This document shows positions 23,448-36,101 of a DNA stretch of 64,000 bases, one piece after another. The stretch is from Utricularia gibba (taxonomy: Eukaryota; Streptophyta; Magnoliopsida; Lamiales; Lentibulariaceae). The DNA lies in assembly GCA_002189035.1 (NCBI GenBank), contig NEEC01000012.1:682001-746000 (forward strand). The letters are read 5' to 3'. Positions within the stretch are counted from its first letter, which is position 1, and the number at the start of each line of letters is the position of its first letter. The translations under genes and the position numbers were made by a program. A model generated the notes under the pieces. That model saw nothing but the letters and a program-made list of their open reading frames with translations, had not been told where the DNA came from and made no database searches.

Positions 23448-24410
23448 ATGCTAACCGGCCACTTTGTATCATCTTTGACTCGTAAGAGAACTTTGAGGTA
23501 TGCCCATATCTATTCCAGACACTGTTGCTTCCATGTGATGATTGATGCTTCCAACTATGCAATAAGAGCTATGTTGAACCAGAATCTTTATGGAAAAGAT
23601 ACCATCATTAGCTATCCCTCCAAAACATTGGATAGTGCTCAAGTCTATTACACAACCAATTGCTGATGTATTTACATTGGAAAAATTCAGAAGCTATCTA
23701 TTGGGGAACAAAGTTATTATGCTCACAAAAAATGCCGCCATCAAACACCTCATATCTAAAAAGGAAACCAAGCCAAGACTTATGAGGTGGGTCTTATTGC
23801 TACAAGAGTTCAATGTAGAAATTAGGGATAAGCGTAGAAAGCTCAATGAAATTGCTGATCACCTCAACAATATCAAGCACCCTATGGATGATGTACCATT
23901 GTTGAAGAATTTCCAAATGAAGAACTCTATGGAATTAAGGCTGATGCAAGGAAGACCAGTGAACCATGGTACGCTGACATCACCAACTACTATGCATTGG
24001 CGAGATGGAATTGGACTTAAAGAGCAATGAGAAATTGAAGATGAAATTTGAGAGTAATCACTATTTCTAGGACAACTCCTATCTGTGGAAAAATTGTGTT
24101 GATGATGATGTGTTAAGATGTTTTGCCGAAGATGACATTCACTAACCCTACCGCAAAGATGGTATTGGATTGTAGTTATTATTCGCCAACAGTTTTCAAA
24201 GATGCTAAGTCTTACTATAAAAGCTACAAAAACTGCCAACAAACAAGGAACATATCAAACAACAATGAAATGTCAATGCATCCAATTGTTGTTCCAAAAG
24301 TGTTTGATGTGTGGGGCATTGACTTCATGGGCTACTTTCCAAACTCTAATGGCTATGTTTACATCTTGGTAGCAGTGGGATCAAATGATCTAGGGACTCC
24401 ACCTTGACAC
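23448..24410 (+). pseudogene. Tat/Athila RNase H-integrase fragment
   Basis: The frame around 23520 encodes IDASNYAIRAMLNQ and ISYPSKTLDSAQVYYTT. After a frameshift near 23655 it continues with FTLEKFRSYLLGNKVIMLTK, HLISKKETKPRLMRWVLLLQEF and IRDKRRKLNEIADHL, the C-terminal half of RNase H. A second shift leads to an integrase piece (YKNCQQTRNIS, VFDVWGIDFMGYFP) with the first catalytic aspartate. It ends at about 24407 after ILVAVG. Gag, protease and most of RT are absent between the primer site and this fragment. Confidence 0.85.
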
Positions 24411-24893
24411 ACTTCTCCATGTGTTGAAAAAGAAGCAAGACATTTAGAAGAAAATGCAGCTAAGCGCAAACGAGAACAAAATGAAGTGATTGACTCTACT
24501 TCTTTCAAGAAGAAAGCATTTGGTAGATACATGAATGGTATCTTGGGCTTTTGTTAGGATATTCCGAAGGAAACTGATGCGATGTGTCATTTAATAAGAT
24601 ATTATATGGATGTGCTTGATAGGTTATCTGAAAAGGATGTGAGTAAGATGACTCTTGAACAAAGGACCATGCATGAAATAGCTTTATTCTACTATCTTCA
24701 TTGGGAGGTAACTAGTATTTATCTCCTCTATAATTTTATTCTCTTTTTTCAATTTCGCTTTATGACTTTTGCCTTATGTTGGTACTCAACATCACTATTG
24801 GGTTTCTTTGCAACTGTTCACTATCATGTGATTGAAAATGGGACTTATTCCTTTGATGTCAACTACAGTCCAACCAATTCTTTGTTTATGCTT
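24411..24893 (+). other. Unassigned exon-like fragment
   Basis: A plus-strand frame encodes a charged helical stretch (EKEARHLEENAAKRKREQNEV, trimmed here) and DVLDRLSEKDVSKMTLEQR, with an in-frame TAG near 24555 and a GT after HWE. I do not recognise the family. Its ends coincide with the pol fragment on the left and the reversed protease on the right, so it may be a captured piece or a degraded env-like N-terminus. Confidence 0.35.
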
Positions 24894-27800
24894 CTAAAGC
24901 ACAACCTTGTGCTTCTCCTTCTGTTCCAAGGTTAGTGACCTAGAAACAATAGTAGGCAGGGTTTCATCGTCATCAAGGAACGAGTACTTCAAATGCTCAG
25001 GCAAATTTAACTCTAACAATAGTGCTTGAATAATGGAAGCTACTAGCGGCTTGCTAGGTGTTTCCAAACTAAGAAAAGAAACATCTCGAACTTCAGGTTC
25101 TTCAAGTGGATCACTTGAATGATGGAAAACTTTAAAAGCAGCAAGAAAAAAATTTTCATATTGAGAAATTTCAATGTTGCATTCAGATTCGGGCTTTTGC
25201 TCATGGATCATCGCATCGTTATCAACATCAGTTTCACATATGAAAATTGAACTAAAGTCCAACACCTGTCCATCAAACTAGAGACTAATGATGCCTTCTT
25301 GTACATCAATCTTTGTACTTGCAGTGATCATGAATGATCGTTCCAAAATGATGGACTTCAAAATCCTAGGGTTATCACTCTCTATAGGAATAATCAAAAA
25401 GTCAAGTGGAAAAACTAAATTCTTAACATGAACAAAAACATCCTTAATCCAACCATTCAGTGTAGCTTGTGATCTATCTACTAATCGGCATTCAATATCA
25501 ATCGGTTCAAGTTTGCCTACGTAAGATGCAAAAGACTAATAAAGAGATCTAGGCATAACATTGATCGAGGCACCAAGATCACACATAGCTATTGAAATCT
25601 TTGTATTTCCAATGGTAAAGAGGATTGAGAACATACTGGGATCCTTACATTTACGTAATATTCTCCTTTGAATGATGGATGAAATGTTTTCGATCAAAGG
25701 AATCACTTCTTGTTCCACCTTTGCTTTCTTCTTTAGATCACACAAATCCTTCAGAAACTTAGGATACTTGAGTACCTATTCGATCATATCAAGAAGAGGA
25801 ATAGAAACATTTACTTTCTGTATCATCTCCATAAAAGTTTTCAGTTCCTTCTTCAAAGCCTCATTAGGAAGGGTGGCGGTATGACCGATGGCTTGATTTG
25901 AGGAACTTCATTTGCATCCTTCTCCTTAGCATATTTAGGTGGCTTCGGAACATCATTGGTCTGCACTAGTGAGCCACCTGGATTCTCACAAATGATCTCT
26001 TTGTCGAACTCAAAATGACTGTCTATGATCTCCAAGTCCTTTTCTTTGGATCTATCCACCTTGTTTGTGAACCATGGATAAGGGTTTGATAGGTTCATTC
26101 CACTTCTCAGAGAAATGACATTGATATGCTCTAAATTCTGCACTAGTTTTGATGGTAATCCTCCTTTTATTTCCAAACGGTTAATTACCTGTGCTAGTTG
26201 AGTAATAAAGCCTTGGATACTTGTGATTTGGCCATTCATATACTTCTGCTCCACATGCCTCTTGAAGGTGCTTTAAGCAAGACATTTCACTATGGCCTCC
26301 AAACTATGGTTCGGTTGGTAAGGAACCATATGTTGCTCTTGAGGTCCAATAATCTGCAACGGCTGAAGTGGTCCAATGATAGTATTATTAGGTATACCAC
26401 ATGGGTTTCCTGATAATGGTGCTTGACTAGAGGGTACTAGTTATCTCCAATGAAAACTAGGATGGTCTTTCGGGACATCTAATAATTTCCATAATTGTAC
26501 GTCCCTCCTTGGTTCTAATAGAAGGCATTCATTTATGCAACTAGCATTTCATGAATTCTCATTCCAAGATCTGTTAGTGTATGTGTTCTAGAGACAATCA
26601 ATTCATTGGAAAATCTTATCTTTTGAAATTTACTTTGAAATGTGATCAAATTTATATCACTGATAAAATTCTCTACTTGATCTATGTGCTATAGAAATTA
26701 TGATGAGATTATAATGTGAGATTCTTCAAGCGTTTATGTTCAAGTTAAAAATTCCTTGGCTAGAGCATTTGTGAAATGAGAATATCACAAATACGAATAA
26801 GCAAGCACACATTGATTTCTCTAAGTTGTTTAGACAATAGTTCTCACAATTGATGAAATGAGATTACTAGAACCCATGTGTGAATATCAATTAGAGAATC
26901 GATTCATTGGATGGCTCATCTTCGAGATGCTACTATGGGTAGCTAGCCAAGTGTTAGTAGCAAGATCTCGAATATGGCAATAGTTTTAGTAGGTCATTGA
27001 ATATTAGTGTTTAAATGCAATTTTAAGTTCGATACATCAGAAAGACACACACCCATGTTCTGATATCAAATGAGATATAAGTATGATGAAAGCTGTTCAT
27101 TACATCGTGGCTAGTCATGAAAAGACTCAATCAGTTTACCTGATTATTTTTACATCTTGAGGATCATGATATGTTTCTAGACATCACTCATGATCGATAA
27201 TGATGGATTTCATTAATTAAGAGTTAATTAATAAACCATTAATACGGCCTTGATTGAAGAAGCCTATAGGATCACACACAATAGTGAAGCCACTCATCGA
27301 TATAAAACAAAATGACACAATTACATGAGATGTAATTGGTAAAGTAGATAAATTAAATAGAGAGTTATTTTGAGATTAATATTGATTAAACTCAAAATAA
27401 AAGATTTGATGATTTGGAGCATATATGTATCTCCGCAAGATAAAATCTTTATAGAGATTGGATTTCATATGTTATCAAATATCTATTAGAAAGATTTGAT
27501 CATCATAGATTACCTTCCCACATCTTTGTTCTCTCTGAGATTGATCTGTAAGGGGGCGATTTTCTCTACCGGCACCTTAGGAGATCGACCATCATTCTGT
27601 TGCCTTGAGAAGGTTATCGACGGAGTACTTCACGTGTGAATACCATAGAGGCCATCTGCTATTGGTGGCTGGTGAACAACGGAGTGCTCTAAAAGGTATT
27701 CTCAGAATCTCTTTATCTGATGTATACCGTATTCGAAGATTTACGGTTGGGGTTTCTGAAAAATTTTTAAATTCCACTGCTTTTGTGACATGTGATGTCT

Positions 27801-28039
27801 ACGAGAAACCCAACAAGATCAACATGAGATGGCATTTAACTTAAGGCTCCTTGATATGCCTCCTTTTGTTGAAGTAAGGCTTGAAGACCAAACTTCGACG
27901 TATCACTCATTGCTGCAAGTTGAGCTAATACTTTTGAGTTGTCCACTCCATAGACTGCTTTTGTTGTTCTTACATTTCCTTCAAGTAGTCTGTAGGAGTT
28001 ATCATAACGATTGACAGTGGAATAAGAATTTTTTGTCAT
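24894..28039 (-). pseudogene. Tat/Athila gag-protease fragment, reversed
   Basis: Reading leftward, 28039-27836 encodes a gag tail (AVYGVDNSKVLAQLAAMS). The frame is split by the copia solo LTR at 26572-27815 and resumes with QGFITQLAQVINRLE, an acidic linker, and VPQIKPSVIPPPFL. The protease follows near 25.56-25.70 kb with an intact active-site motif CDLGASINVMP. The frame then decays until KYSFLDDDETLPTIVSRSLTLEQ near 24.95 kb, the usual lead-in to RT, where it is cut. RT and integrase are absent. Confidence 0.8.
26572..27815 (+). mobile_element. Solo Ty1/copia LTR (1,244 bp)
   Basis: It starts TGTTAGTGTATGTG and ends GAGAAACCCAACA. Perfect target duplications AGATC lie at 26567-26571 and 27816-27820. 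It matches the reversed copy at 15690-17174 and the 3' LTR at 28988. It interrupts the reversed gag fragment and is therefore younger than it. Confidence 0.92.
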
Positions 28040-28112
28040 TGTTTCACTCAGTCTTTGGGCATCAGCACTATGATGATTCTCTAATAGTGATCATTTACAA
28101 GCAGTATCCAGG

Positions 28113-28465
28113 CTTGAAACACTCCGTCGATAACCTTCTAAAAAATACAGAATGATTGTCAATCTCCTCGGATGCTAGTAGAAATAATCACCCCTTGTAG
28201 ATATATCTCAGAGAGAATGAAGATATGAAAATCTCTACAGATCGAATCTTTTCTTATTATCTTATATAGATATTTGGTAATATATCTAATCAAATCTATT
28301 AAATATAGAAGTTCTCAAATCTTATCTATATGAGATCTTCTATTTTGAGTTTAATCAATGTTAATCTTAAAATAACTTTTTATTTAATTTATATAATTTA
28401 CTAATTACATCTCCTGTAATTTCACTATTGTGTATGACCCTATAAATCTCCAAGTACTTAATAAG
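28113..28465 (-). mobile_element. Truncated copia LTR, reversed
   Basis: The block follows the 3' part of the copia LTR as seen in the reversed copy at 15.87-16.25 kb (ACTCC.TCGATAACCTTCT, GATGCTAGTAGA, TATTTTGAGTTTAATCAA, TGTGTATGACCCTATA). Both ends are missing. It lies in inverted orientation to the copia coding fragment and 3' LTR directly downstream. Confidence 0.7.
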
Positions 28466-28489
28466 GACTAAGGACATGTTCTTAATTTA

Positions 28490-28975
28490 TGATGGTAAAG
28501 ATCTCCAAGCGAAAGCGTATATTGATGCAAGTTTCCAATCTGATCATGATGATTTGAGTCTCATTTAGGATACATATTCACTCTGAATGGAAGTGTAGTC
28601 ACTTAGAAGAGTTCTAAGCCAGAAACGACTGCAAATTCAACAATGGAAGCAGACTGCATTGCCACCAACGATGCTACAAAAGAAGCTATTTGGATTAAGA
28701 AGTTTATTAAGGATCTGGCATATTCCCAAATGTTGGGATCCTTTACTCCTCTATTGCGATGACACTGGGGTGATTGCGAATGCTAAGGCACCTCGATCAC
28801 ATCAGAAATCCAAACAGGTGATCATAGAGATCATGGGTAGAGGCAATGTCAAAATTGAGAAAGTAGATACAAAGGAGAAAGTAGCAAATCCACTTACAAA
28901 GATACTTCCAAAGAAGCTACATAAGATGCACGTAGAGTCCATTAGGATGAGATACATCAATGATTGGCTCTAGTA
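28490..28975 (+). pseudogene. Ty1/copia RNase H C-terminus
   Basis: The translation gives TANSTMEADCIATNDATKEAIWIKKFIKDL, then LLRCDDTGVIANAKAPRSHQKSK and VDTKEKVANPLTKILPKKLHKMHVESI, the C-terminal end of a copia polyprotein. The catalytic-region motif EADCIA matches the EAEYVA pattern of the family. One shift near 28730 breaks the frame. The stop at 28972-28974 (TAG) lies directly before the polypurine tract, as in intact copia elements. Gag, integrase and most RT are missing. Confidence 0.88.
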
Positions 28976-28987
28976 CAAATGGGAGAT
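28976..28987 (+). promoter_or_regulatory. Copia polypurine tract
   Basis: AAATGGGAGAT sits between the polyprotein stop and the LTR start, where the plus-strand DNA primer of copia elements is expected. Confidence 0.65.
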
Positions 28988-30392
28988 TATTAGTGTGCGT
29001 GTTCTAACGATAATCAATTTATTAGAAATTCTTATCTTTTAATATTTACTTTGAATTGTGTGTGCTGTAGAAATTATGATAAAATCATAATGTGAGATTC
29101 TTCAAACATTTGTTTTCAAGTTAAAAATTCTCTAGCTAAAATATTTGTGAAATGTGGATATCATAAATATAGGTAACCTGGAAAATATTGAGTTCCCTAA
29201 ATTATTTAGGCAATAGTCATCACGATTGATGTAATGAGATTACTAGAATTAATATGTGAGTGTTGATTAGAGAATCAATTCACTGGATGACTCGTTTTCA
29301 AAATGCTACTATGGAAAACTAACCAAGTATTATTAGCTGAATATGACAATCATGTAAGTAAGTTTAGAGTTGAAGTCAACAAAGTTATCTTAATCTTAAG
29401 CTCGCATTTTCATCCATTATTAATGGGAGTCTAACCATGGCTTGGTTAGCATGTATGAGAAAGGATGCAACTCCTTAAGGTTGGAGATAGTTGATTGATC
29501 AATAAAGGATTAATCGTTCATGTAAGCTATGAGATCTTATTTCAAATAATTTCATCAAGTCTAATAATAAGTCATGGGCATAGGTTAATAACACTCAAAG
29601 AGTTTGAATTGGTCATTTAATATTTTTGATTAAATGCAATTATAAGTTCGATACATCAAAAAGACACATACCCATGTTAGCGAATAAGTCAACTTCAAAG
29701 TGGATTTGTTTGATATCGAATGAGATATAAGTATGATGAAAGTTGTTCATTACATGACGGTTGGTCATAGAAATACTCAATTAATACACCTGATTATTCT
29801 TACATCTTGGAGATTATGATATATTACTAGACATCACTCATAATCGATAATAATAGATTTAATTAATTAAGAGTTAATTAATAAATTCATTATTATAGTT
29901 TGGATTGAAGAAGTATATAGGGTCACACATAATAATAGAGTCATTCATTGATATAAAATAGAATAAAACAATTATATGAGATGTAATTGGTAAAATACAT
30001 AAATTAAAAAGAGAGTTATTTTAATATTAATATTAATTAAACTCAAAATAGAAGATTTGATATAGATAAGATTTGAAAACATATATATCTATTAGATTTC
30101 TATGAGATACGATCTTTACGAAAATTTGATTAAACATATTATCAAATATCTATATAAGATAATAAGAAAAGATTGGATTTGTAGATATTTTCATATTTTC
30201 ATTCTCTCCAAGATTTATTTGCATAGGTTTGACTTTCTCTACTAGCATCTCAGGAGATTGACTATCATTCTGTGGCTTTAAGAAGGTTATTGACAAAGTG
30301 CTTCATATGTGTATACCATAGAAGTCATTTGCTATTGGTAGTTGGTGAATCATAGAGGCCATTAGAGTTCAATGTCTATGAGAAACCTAAAA
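28988..30392 (+). mobile_element. Ty1/copia 3' LTR
   Basis: It begins TATTAGTGTGCGTG, a decayed TGTTGG..GTATGTG start, directly after the polypurine tract. It ends TATGAGAAACCTAAAA, a decayed form of the family end. An internal piece before the end is deleted compared with the copy at 26572. The conserved TTAATTAA hairpin is kept at about 29850-29897. Confidence 0.82.
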
Positions 30393-31614
30393 AGTAATAC
30401 GAGGTCACTATCTTTCCATTGATTTTGAAGTATAGTCATAGATAAAATGTTGTCTCCCTTGAATCAATAGGGTGTGAGTTGGTGTTTTTCATTTTGCTCA
30501 TCTTCAAAACTCATAAATAGTGATTAGTTAACTATGAATCTTAAATATTAAAATTATTACAGAAAAATTATAACATAATCGCCCAGAGATATATGGAACC
30601 TAAATAGATTCAAAGAAAAAATGAAGATTAACTAATGAAATGTAGAACTGAGAGTCTCCTCACTGAGAAACAAAAGATTCTAGCTCTGATATTAGTATGT
30701 TAATGATTTCATTTGTCATATGTTCCAATGTACTGCACGCACAGCTCATCATTAGGAAACTAGGATCTTTTGAAATTCAAGGAAATAGAAGATCTATTTT
30801 GTTATTATATGATGCTCCCTTTCTAACATTTCATGCCATATGTTTGCCCCGAATAAAATGTAAACAAAATTAGATAAAAATATTAAATAAAATACATAAA
30901 ATAAGATATTTATCCTAAATAAAACTTAAAACTTATAATATGAACCTACAATTTGACAATTCTAATTACATTTAAATATTGAAAATAAATTAAAACACAG
31001 TAAAAAAAATGACATTTAATAGGAACAAAATTAGAGTTAGAATTACACTATTTAAGATACAATAGAAAATATCCCCTTGATTCACCGTCTTAGATGCTCT
31101 ATGAACAAAGTTGAGTTCATAGCAACAATTATTTATTTTTCTTAGATGCCATGATTTTGTTTTGTTTCACATGATCTGAAGTGTGCTGATGTCATTGGTG
31201 TAAGAAACAAGTTGGGCATATCCACTACTTCCACTAAAATGGGTCAAGAAGCCCATTCGTGTTGTGGCGGGTTTTTACAGCATTCTTCAGGGCAAGAACC
31301 AAGAACACACCCAAATAAATGAGCAGAAACTGGAGGGGTGAGTAGATAAATGAGTACCTTGGACCAAACGTGATGATGAAAGCTTCCTTACATTTCATGT
31401 ATTATTGTATAAAACCAATAATTCTTTTTTGAATCATAAGATGGGAACCATGAAAAATGAACTCCGGAAATAGAGCACCAAAAGCTGTGGCTTCTTTCAG
31501 ATCTTCTTCACTTGATGTCCAAAACGCTTCCCAGATGGATGCACACCAGAGAGAGATCCATCTTCATTTCTGTCATTTTCCAAGCTCATAAAAAAAACCT
31601 GTGTTGTATGTATA
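30393..31614. other. Intergenic, including cellulose synthase 3' flank
   Basis: AT-rich sequence without a gene up to about 31.1 kb. The stretch 31.1-31.6 kb lies downstream of the minus-strand cellulose synthase stop and should hold its 3' UTR. A minus-strand AATAAA is present near 31130, but the true poly(A) site cannot be fixed. Confidence 0.5.
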
Positions 31615-34600
31615 CTATTCACAATTCAGTCCGCAAACTTCAAGCATGACGCCATCCCCTCGGGACAGAAACGGATTTATTCGAACCCACAGCAATGAGA
31701 ATATGGAAGCCAACAGAATGGACCAGACGATGAGGATAGTAGGAATCCTGTCTTGTCTCCCCATGAATCCTTTGAGGAAAGGATACAAATGCAGGATCAC
31801 CCAAATGGCAAAGAAGAGCTTCCCAAATAGAGGTCCCCAAGATTCGTATCCGTTGTTTATTGCATCTGACACGCCGACAGCAACTCCGATGATGTTAAAG
31901 ATCATTAGAGTCAACGGAGGAATCAACAAAGATGTCCATTTGAAGAGATAGAGCTCTGAAAATTCCCCATCATCAGCTGCTTTGGATGTGACAGTGAAGT
32001 TGGTGTTGACCCCAGCTAAAACCTTGAGAAGACCTTGAATTAGAGCAAAGAAGTGCGCTGAAACGCCTCCGATAACCCAAAACTGCTCGTTTCTCCACCA
32101 GTCATCTATTCCAACACCGCCCATTGCATTTCCAGAATACTTGTCACGGCAATGGATATGAAAAGTGCCATGAAAAGCAAGCTTGCATAGTTACTTATCT
32201 GCATAAAAACCACAGGCGTTAGGACTTGAGCTGCTTCTGATTGATATCCGATGAGCCAGTTCACTAACCTCGGGGACGATGAATTTCCCGGTGAGCAAGC
32301 AGATGGCAGGTAAGGTACAGTAAACAATTAAGGGAAGAGAGGTCAACGGGTAGACAACCGAGTTTATGTATGAGAATCTCTCCAGCCGTTTGAGACCACA
32401 ACCATAGCCGTACCAGATAGGGCAGTGCCTGCTCAGGAAAATTTCAACTGACCCCAAGGCCCATCGAAGAACTTGATGCAGACGATCCGAAAGATTGATC
32501 GGAGCAGAACCCTTGAATGCTGCCCTTTTCGGCATACAGTACACGGATCGCCATCCATGGCAATGCATCTTGAATCCGGTCAATATATCCTCTGTGACGG
32601 AGCCGTAAATCCAACCGATCTGGAAAAAGCAAGAACTCGATAGGGCCAAGGTGATGGAGAGAGAAACATGTCATCGTTCGGCGTGATGGCATACCTCTTT
32701 TCCCCAGTCTGTTTTATCCTCATAGCCACAGCTGATGACATGAATGGCTTCCTTCAGAAGTGTTGCTGACGTTGCCTCTTGAGGTATTCCACCCTGCTCC
32801 AGAAGTGTTGAAGCAACAAAAACCGGGGATTGTCCGAACTTCTTCTCCAATTTTACTTGCGGCATAAGCGACGATCTTTCGTTTCCCTTCCCTGCAAGAC
32901 ATGATGAGAATCCTATGATGTAACTGTTCACATATGCGAGCACAAGAAACATAGATGACATGTCAAAATTTCTGGCCTTCATCTGCTTCCTCAAAATTCT
33001 CAAGAGCATGAATCTGTGGTGATGCTTCCCTGGATTTGGTTTTCTTCTTGCTTTCTTTAGATTTCCTGGTCTTCTTTCTCGATCCAAAGCAGCAGCAGCA
33101 CCATTTTGGCCAACAATTGCATGTTTTCCCTGGGGGCTTCACCTTTTTTGGCGCATCATATCCATAGAGTGCCTGTCTCCTGAAGACACATCCAGTGCCG
33201 ACATAAATCGGACCTTGGATTCCATCAAGACCTTTCATGTTTATCTGCCATAGGTAGATCAACAAGTGAGGCTTCACAAATCTGAGCATAAGACAGATAT
33301 AAGAGCAACAGGGGACCTCAGACATACATCAAAGAAGACAACATTACGATTCGAATATCTATCGTGCCGATCAATCCCATCAAATCTCTGAGGAAACTGC
33401 ACATAGCATATTTTCTTCCCAGACTGCGGATCCATCATGAAGCACATTGACTCTCTGAGAGCCTTGCTATTGTTTATATAGTGATCACAATCAACGTTGA
33501 GAAGGTATGGGGCATTGGAGATGACGGCTGAAACCCGAATCTGGAATAGCATTCAAAATCAAGATCATTTTGGGAAGACGGCAAGAAAAAAGGCTAGGAA
33601 ACAGGAAAATTACCAAAGCATTCATTGCACCAGCCTTCTTATGGTGCTCATGTCCAGGCCTCTTTTCACGAGAGACATATATCAGACGAGGCAGTTCGTT
33701 CCCTTCGATATCTTGGATGCCATTTTGACCCAGGAAAACCTTTCACAAGAAAGAAATCATGATCACATTAATTCAAAGTGACAAGAAATGTCAAGCTTGT
33801 CATACTTGGATCATTCCAGGGTGATCTCTGACATTATTTCCTGGCCAGGGAGTACCGTCTTGCATCGTCCAGCCATCTTCTGGAACCTTTTGTGCCACCG
33901 AAACCAGAGCATTTATTCGAACTTTGAACTCATCATACTCCCTCTGCATCACAGGCAAAATACATTTTCATACGTTTTCCTGGAAATTCTTGCCGAACAA
34001 GAGCAGCAGCACAGAAGAGTCATGCACCTTCATTGCACGCCTTTCCCTGACAAATCTTGGTTCCACTTTGTTTTTCAAGTAGTCAACTTTCTGAGCAAAG
34101 TACCATTCAGGAGCTCGGGGTTCAATGCTGTATTTTTTGCAAAATGGAACCCATTTCCTTGCAAACTCCGATGTTTCGGACAAAGCCTCAAAGGTGAGCA
34201 TTGCGGCACCATCATCGGACACATAGCAGGAAACCTTGTCGACGGGGTAGTCCACAGCAAGTATGGATAGAACAGTATTGGCTGTAATGAGTGGAGGCTC
34301 CTTCATCGGATCCACTGTACTCACAAATATGTCAATCGCAGCCAACTCCGAAGGCTTCCCCTCTTTCTCGTACCTGATGCAGCGAACAGATGAATGCCTC
34401 AAACTCATTGAAGAATGAAGGCACAGCAGAGCAAGAGAAATATATGTCAGGTACCTCAAGGAGAGCCTGTCTAAGTAAGTCTCTCTTTCAATTGGAAACC
34501 ATTTGGGGAACTGATCAAATATCCACGAGACAGCAAACCATATCTCACATATAATTGACGTCAACCATAATCCATATGCATCACGCACAGGATGAAGAAT

Positions 34601-36101
34601 TCTATAGTGAAAAAACAATCCAAGAATGGCCAAACGAAGCAGAATGACCATTCTATAAGGATTTATCTTGCTTGATGGTATTGGTATTTTCCGGGAAAGT
34701 GGCTGCCTTCCTTCATCAGTCCTGAAAGCAACCCAAGAAAAATGTCAAATGTAACAACATCAAAAAGATATTTCAGAGGAAATTCATGACAAAAAAGACA
34801 TGATATTAAATAGAGAGGACCAGTCTCTTCATTTGTCTGTCTAGTGTTGGTTAAGTTTTACGTTTTTTATCACCGCAGGAGGTCAGTAATGGTTACAAGC
34901 AAGGGCCTGACAACCGACACTGGATCGTGAAGAAAGGAACGAAGGAAAAAGGGGTTACTTGGGTAAATCAGGATCATCGAGCCTCTCTGCATCAGCATTG
35001 AGTCCTTGATGCTTAACAACTTGAAGCTTCTCGTTCTGCTTTCTCTTCCATTCCTCCATTCTCTCCTTCCAAGCAACAGTGCCGTAACCATAAACTGCCA
35101 AGTCTTTCTTCGGATCCATGGGCCTGGGAGGCACTAAAAAATGGAACAAGGTCAGGACAGTGGTGATCTCGTGAGAGTAACTAAAAATCACCTACATGTG
35201 GCGGATGAATCCGTGAAGGGAAACCCATAAACTCGCTTCCCAGCCGGAGGAATGATGAGTGCATGCTTGTCGGCTGCATTGATATGGTCCTTCAACAAGA
35301 TCAAAAAGCTGATATCAGGGCTTGCAATGAAATGTCGTGATGTAAATGCCAAAAAAGAGGTCAAAATCTACCTCTTCACCGTAAGTAAGAAGTGGGATTT
35401 CAGAGTTAACAGCAGAAGGATCCATTCCAGCAGGAATTGTGATCCCGGAAGCATTTCTGCTGATGTTAAAGCGAGAAGAGCCAACGGCAGGATCAGGAAA
35501 ATGTTCATTGCCATCGTAATCAAACTCATGCTCCAAATCATCGAACTCGTCTTCGTCTTCGTCTCCATCGACCCTCGGACTTCCTGGATTCGATAAAAAG
35601 AAAAAAGAAAATTAACTACCACTTGGAGAAGCATCTGAGACAGACGAATGGCTTACCCTTAATTCGCTTGTATCTGGTCTTGCACTGAGGGCAAGCTTGA
35701 TTTCCTTCCCTACGTTCATATTCATAACAAGCTCTACATACAGGAAATGCGCATTCGTTGCAGGCAACGAATGGATCTCCATTTATGGTACATTCAATCT
35801 CATCTCCACAAATCTGGCATCTCTGGCCACTCAACTCTTTCACAGATGTCACCTGTCAAAATAATCGTGCACCCTTTAAAAAATTGGGAAGAAAACTGAA
35901 GAATTTTGACAGGGACTGACTTCAAACTGAACCATTTCAGGCGTGAAAAATCATACAAATTCTGTGATTTTGAAACACAAACAAGAAATCCACAGGGGAA
36001 TAGGCAGCTTAGTTACACACTTTTCCAATCTCATCGGCATTGATGACAACGAACTCATTTCTGTTGTGTGAACCAGCCACAAGCCTCCCGTTGGTATCCA
36101 T
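31615..36101 (-). CDS. CESA6-like: Cellulose synthase catalytic subunit, CESA6-like; frameshifted in last exon
   Basis: Family-2 glycosyltransferase of the plasma-membrane rosette that polymerises UDP-glucose into cellulose; the CESA2/5/6/9 clade serves primary walls. Fourteen exons by splice-site reading: 36101-36021, 35852-35657, 35583-35372, 35289-35196, 35133-34959, 34721-34455, 34373-34028, 33943-33806, 33739-33614, 33540-33328, 33244-32977, 32891-32695, 32619-32269, 32198-31615. The ATG opens [18 protein letters not shown]. Visible: N-terminal RING zinc finger ([17 protein letters not shown]), two N-terminal membrane segments, DDG, DCD, TED and QVLRW catalytic motifs, and the CESA6-type [13 protein letters not shown] variable region. 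The last exon lacks one base in the run at 32120-32122, giving a stop at 32106-32108 after about 918 residues. Otherwise the protein would be about 1,082, a normal length. Intron 11 has a GC donor. Confidence 0.95.
32106..32122 (-). other. Frameshift and premature stop in CESA exon 14
   Basis: The sequence coding the conserved [12 protein letters not shown] has three G residues (C at 32120-32122 on the plus strand) where four are needed. The frame then reads MQWAVLE and stops at 32106-32108. The remaining 169 codons are open in the shifted frame and end normally with CGLNC. Confidence 0.95.

Noticed and set aside
31615-32124. A separate small membrane-protein gene
   Set aside because: It is the shifted end of cellulose synthase exon 14; the conserved C-terminus continues directly from the upstream frame.
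33497-34270. Plus-strand frames of 94 and 160 codons
   Set aside because: Shadows opposite cellulose synthase exons.
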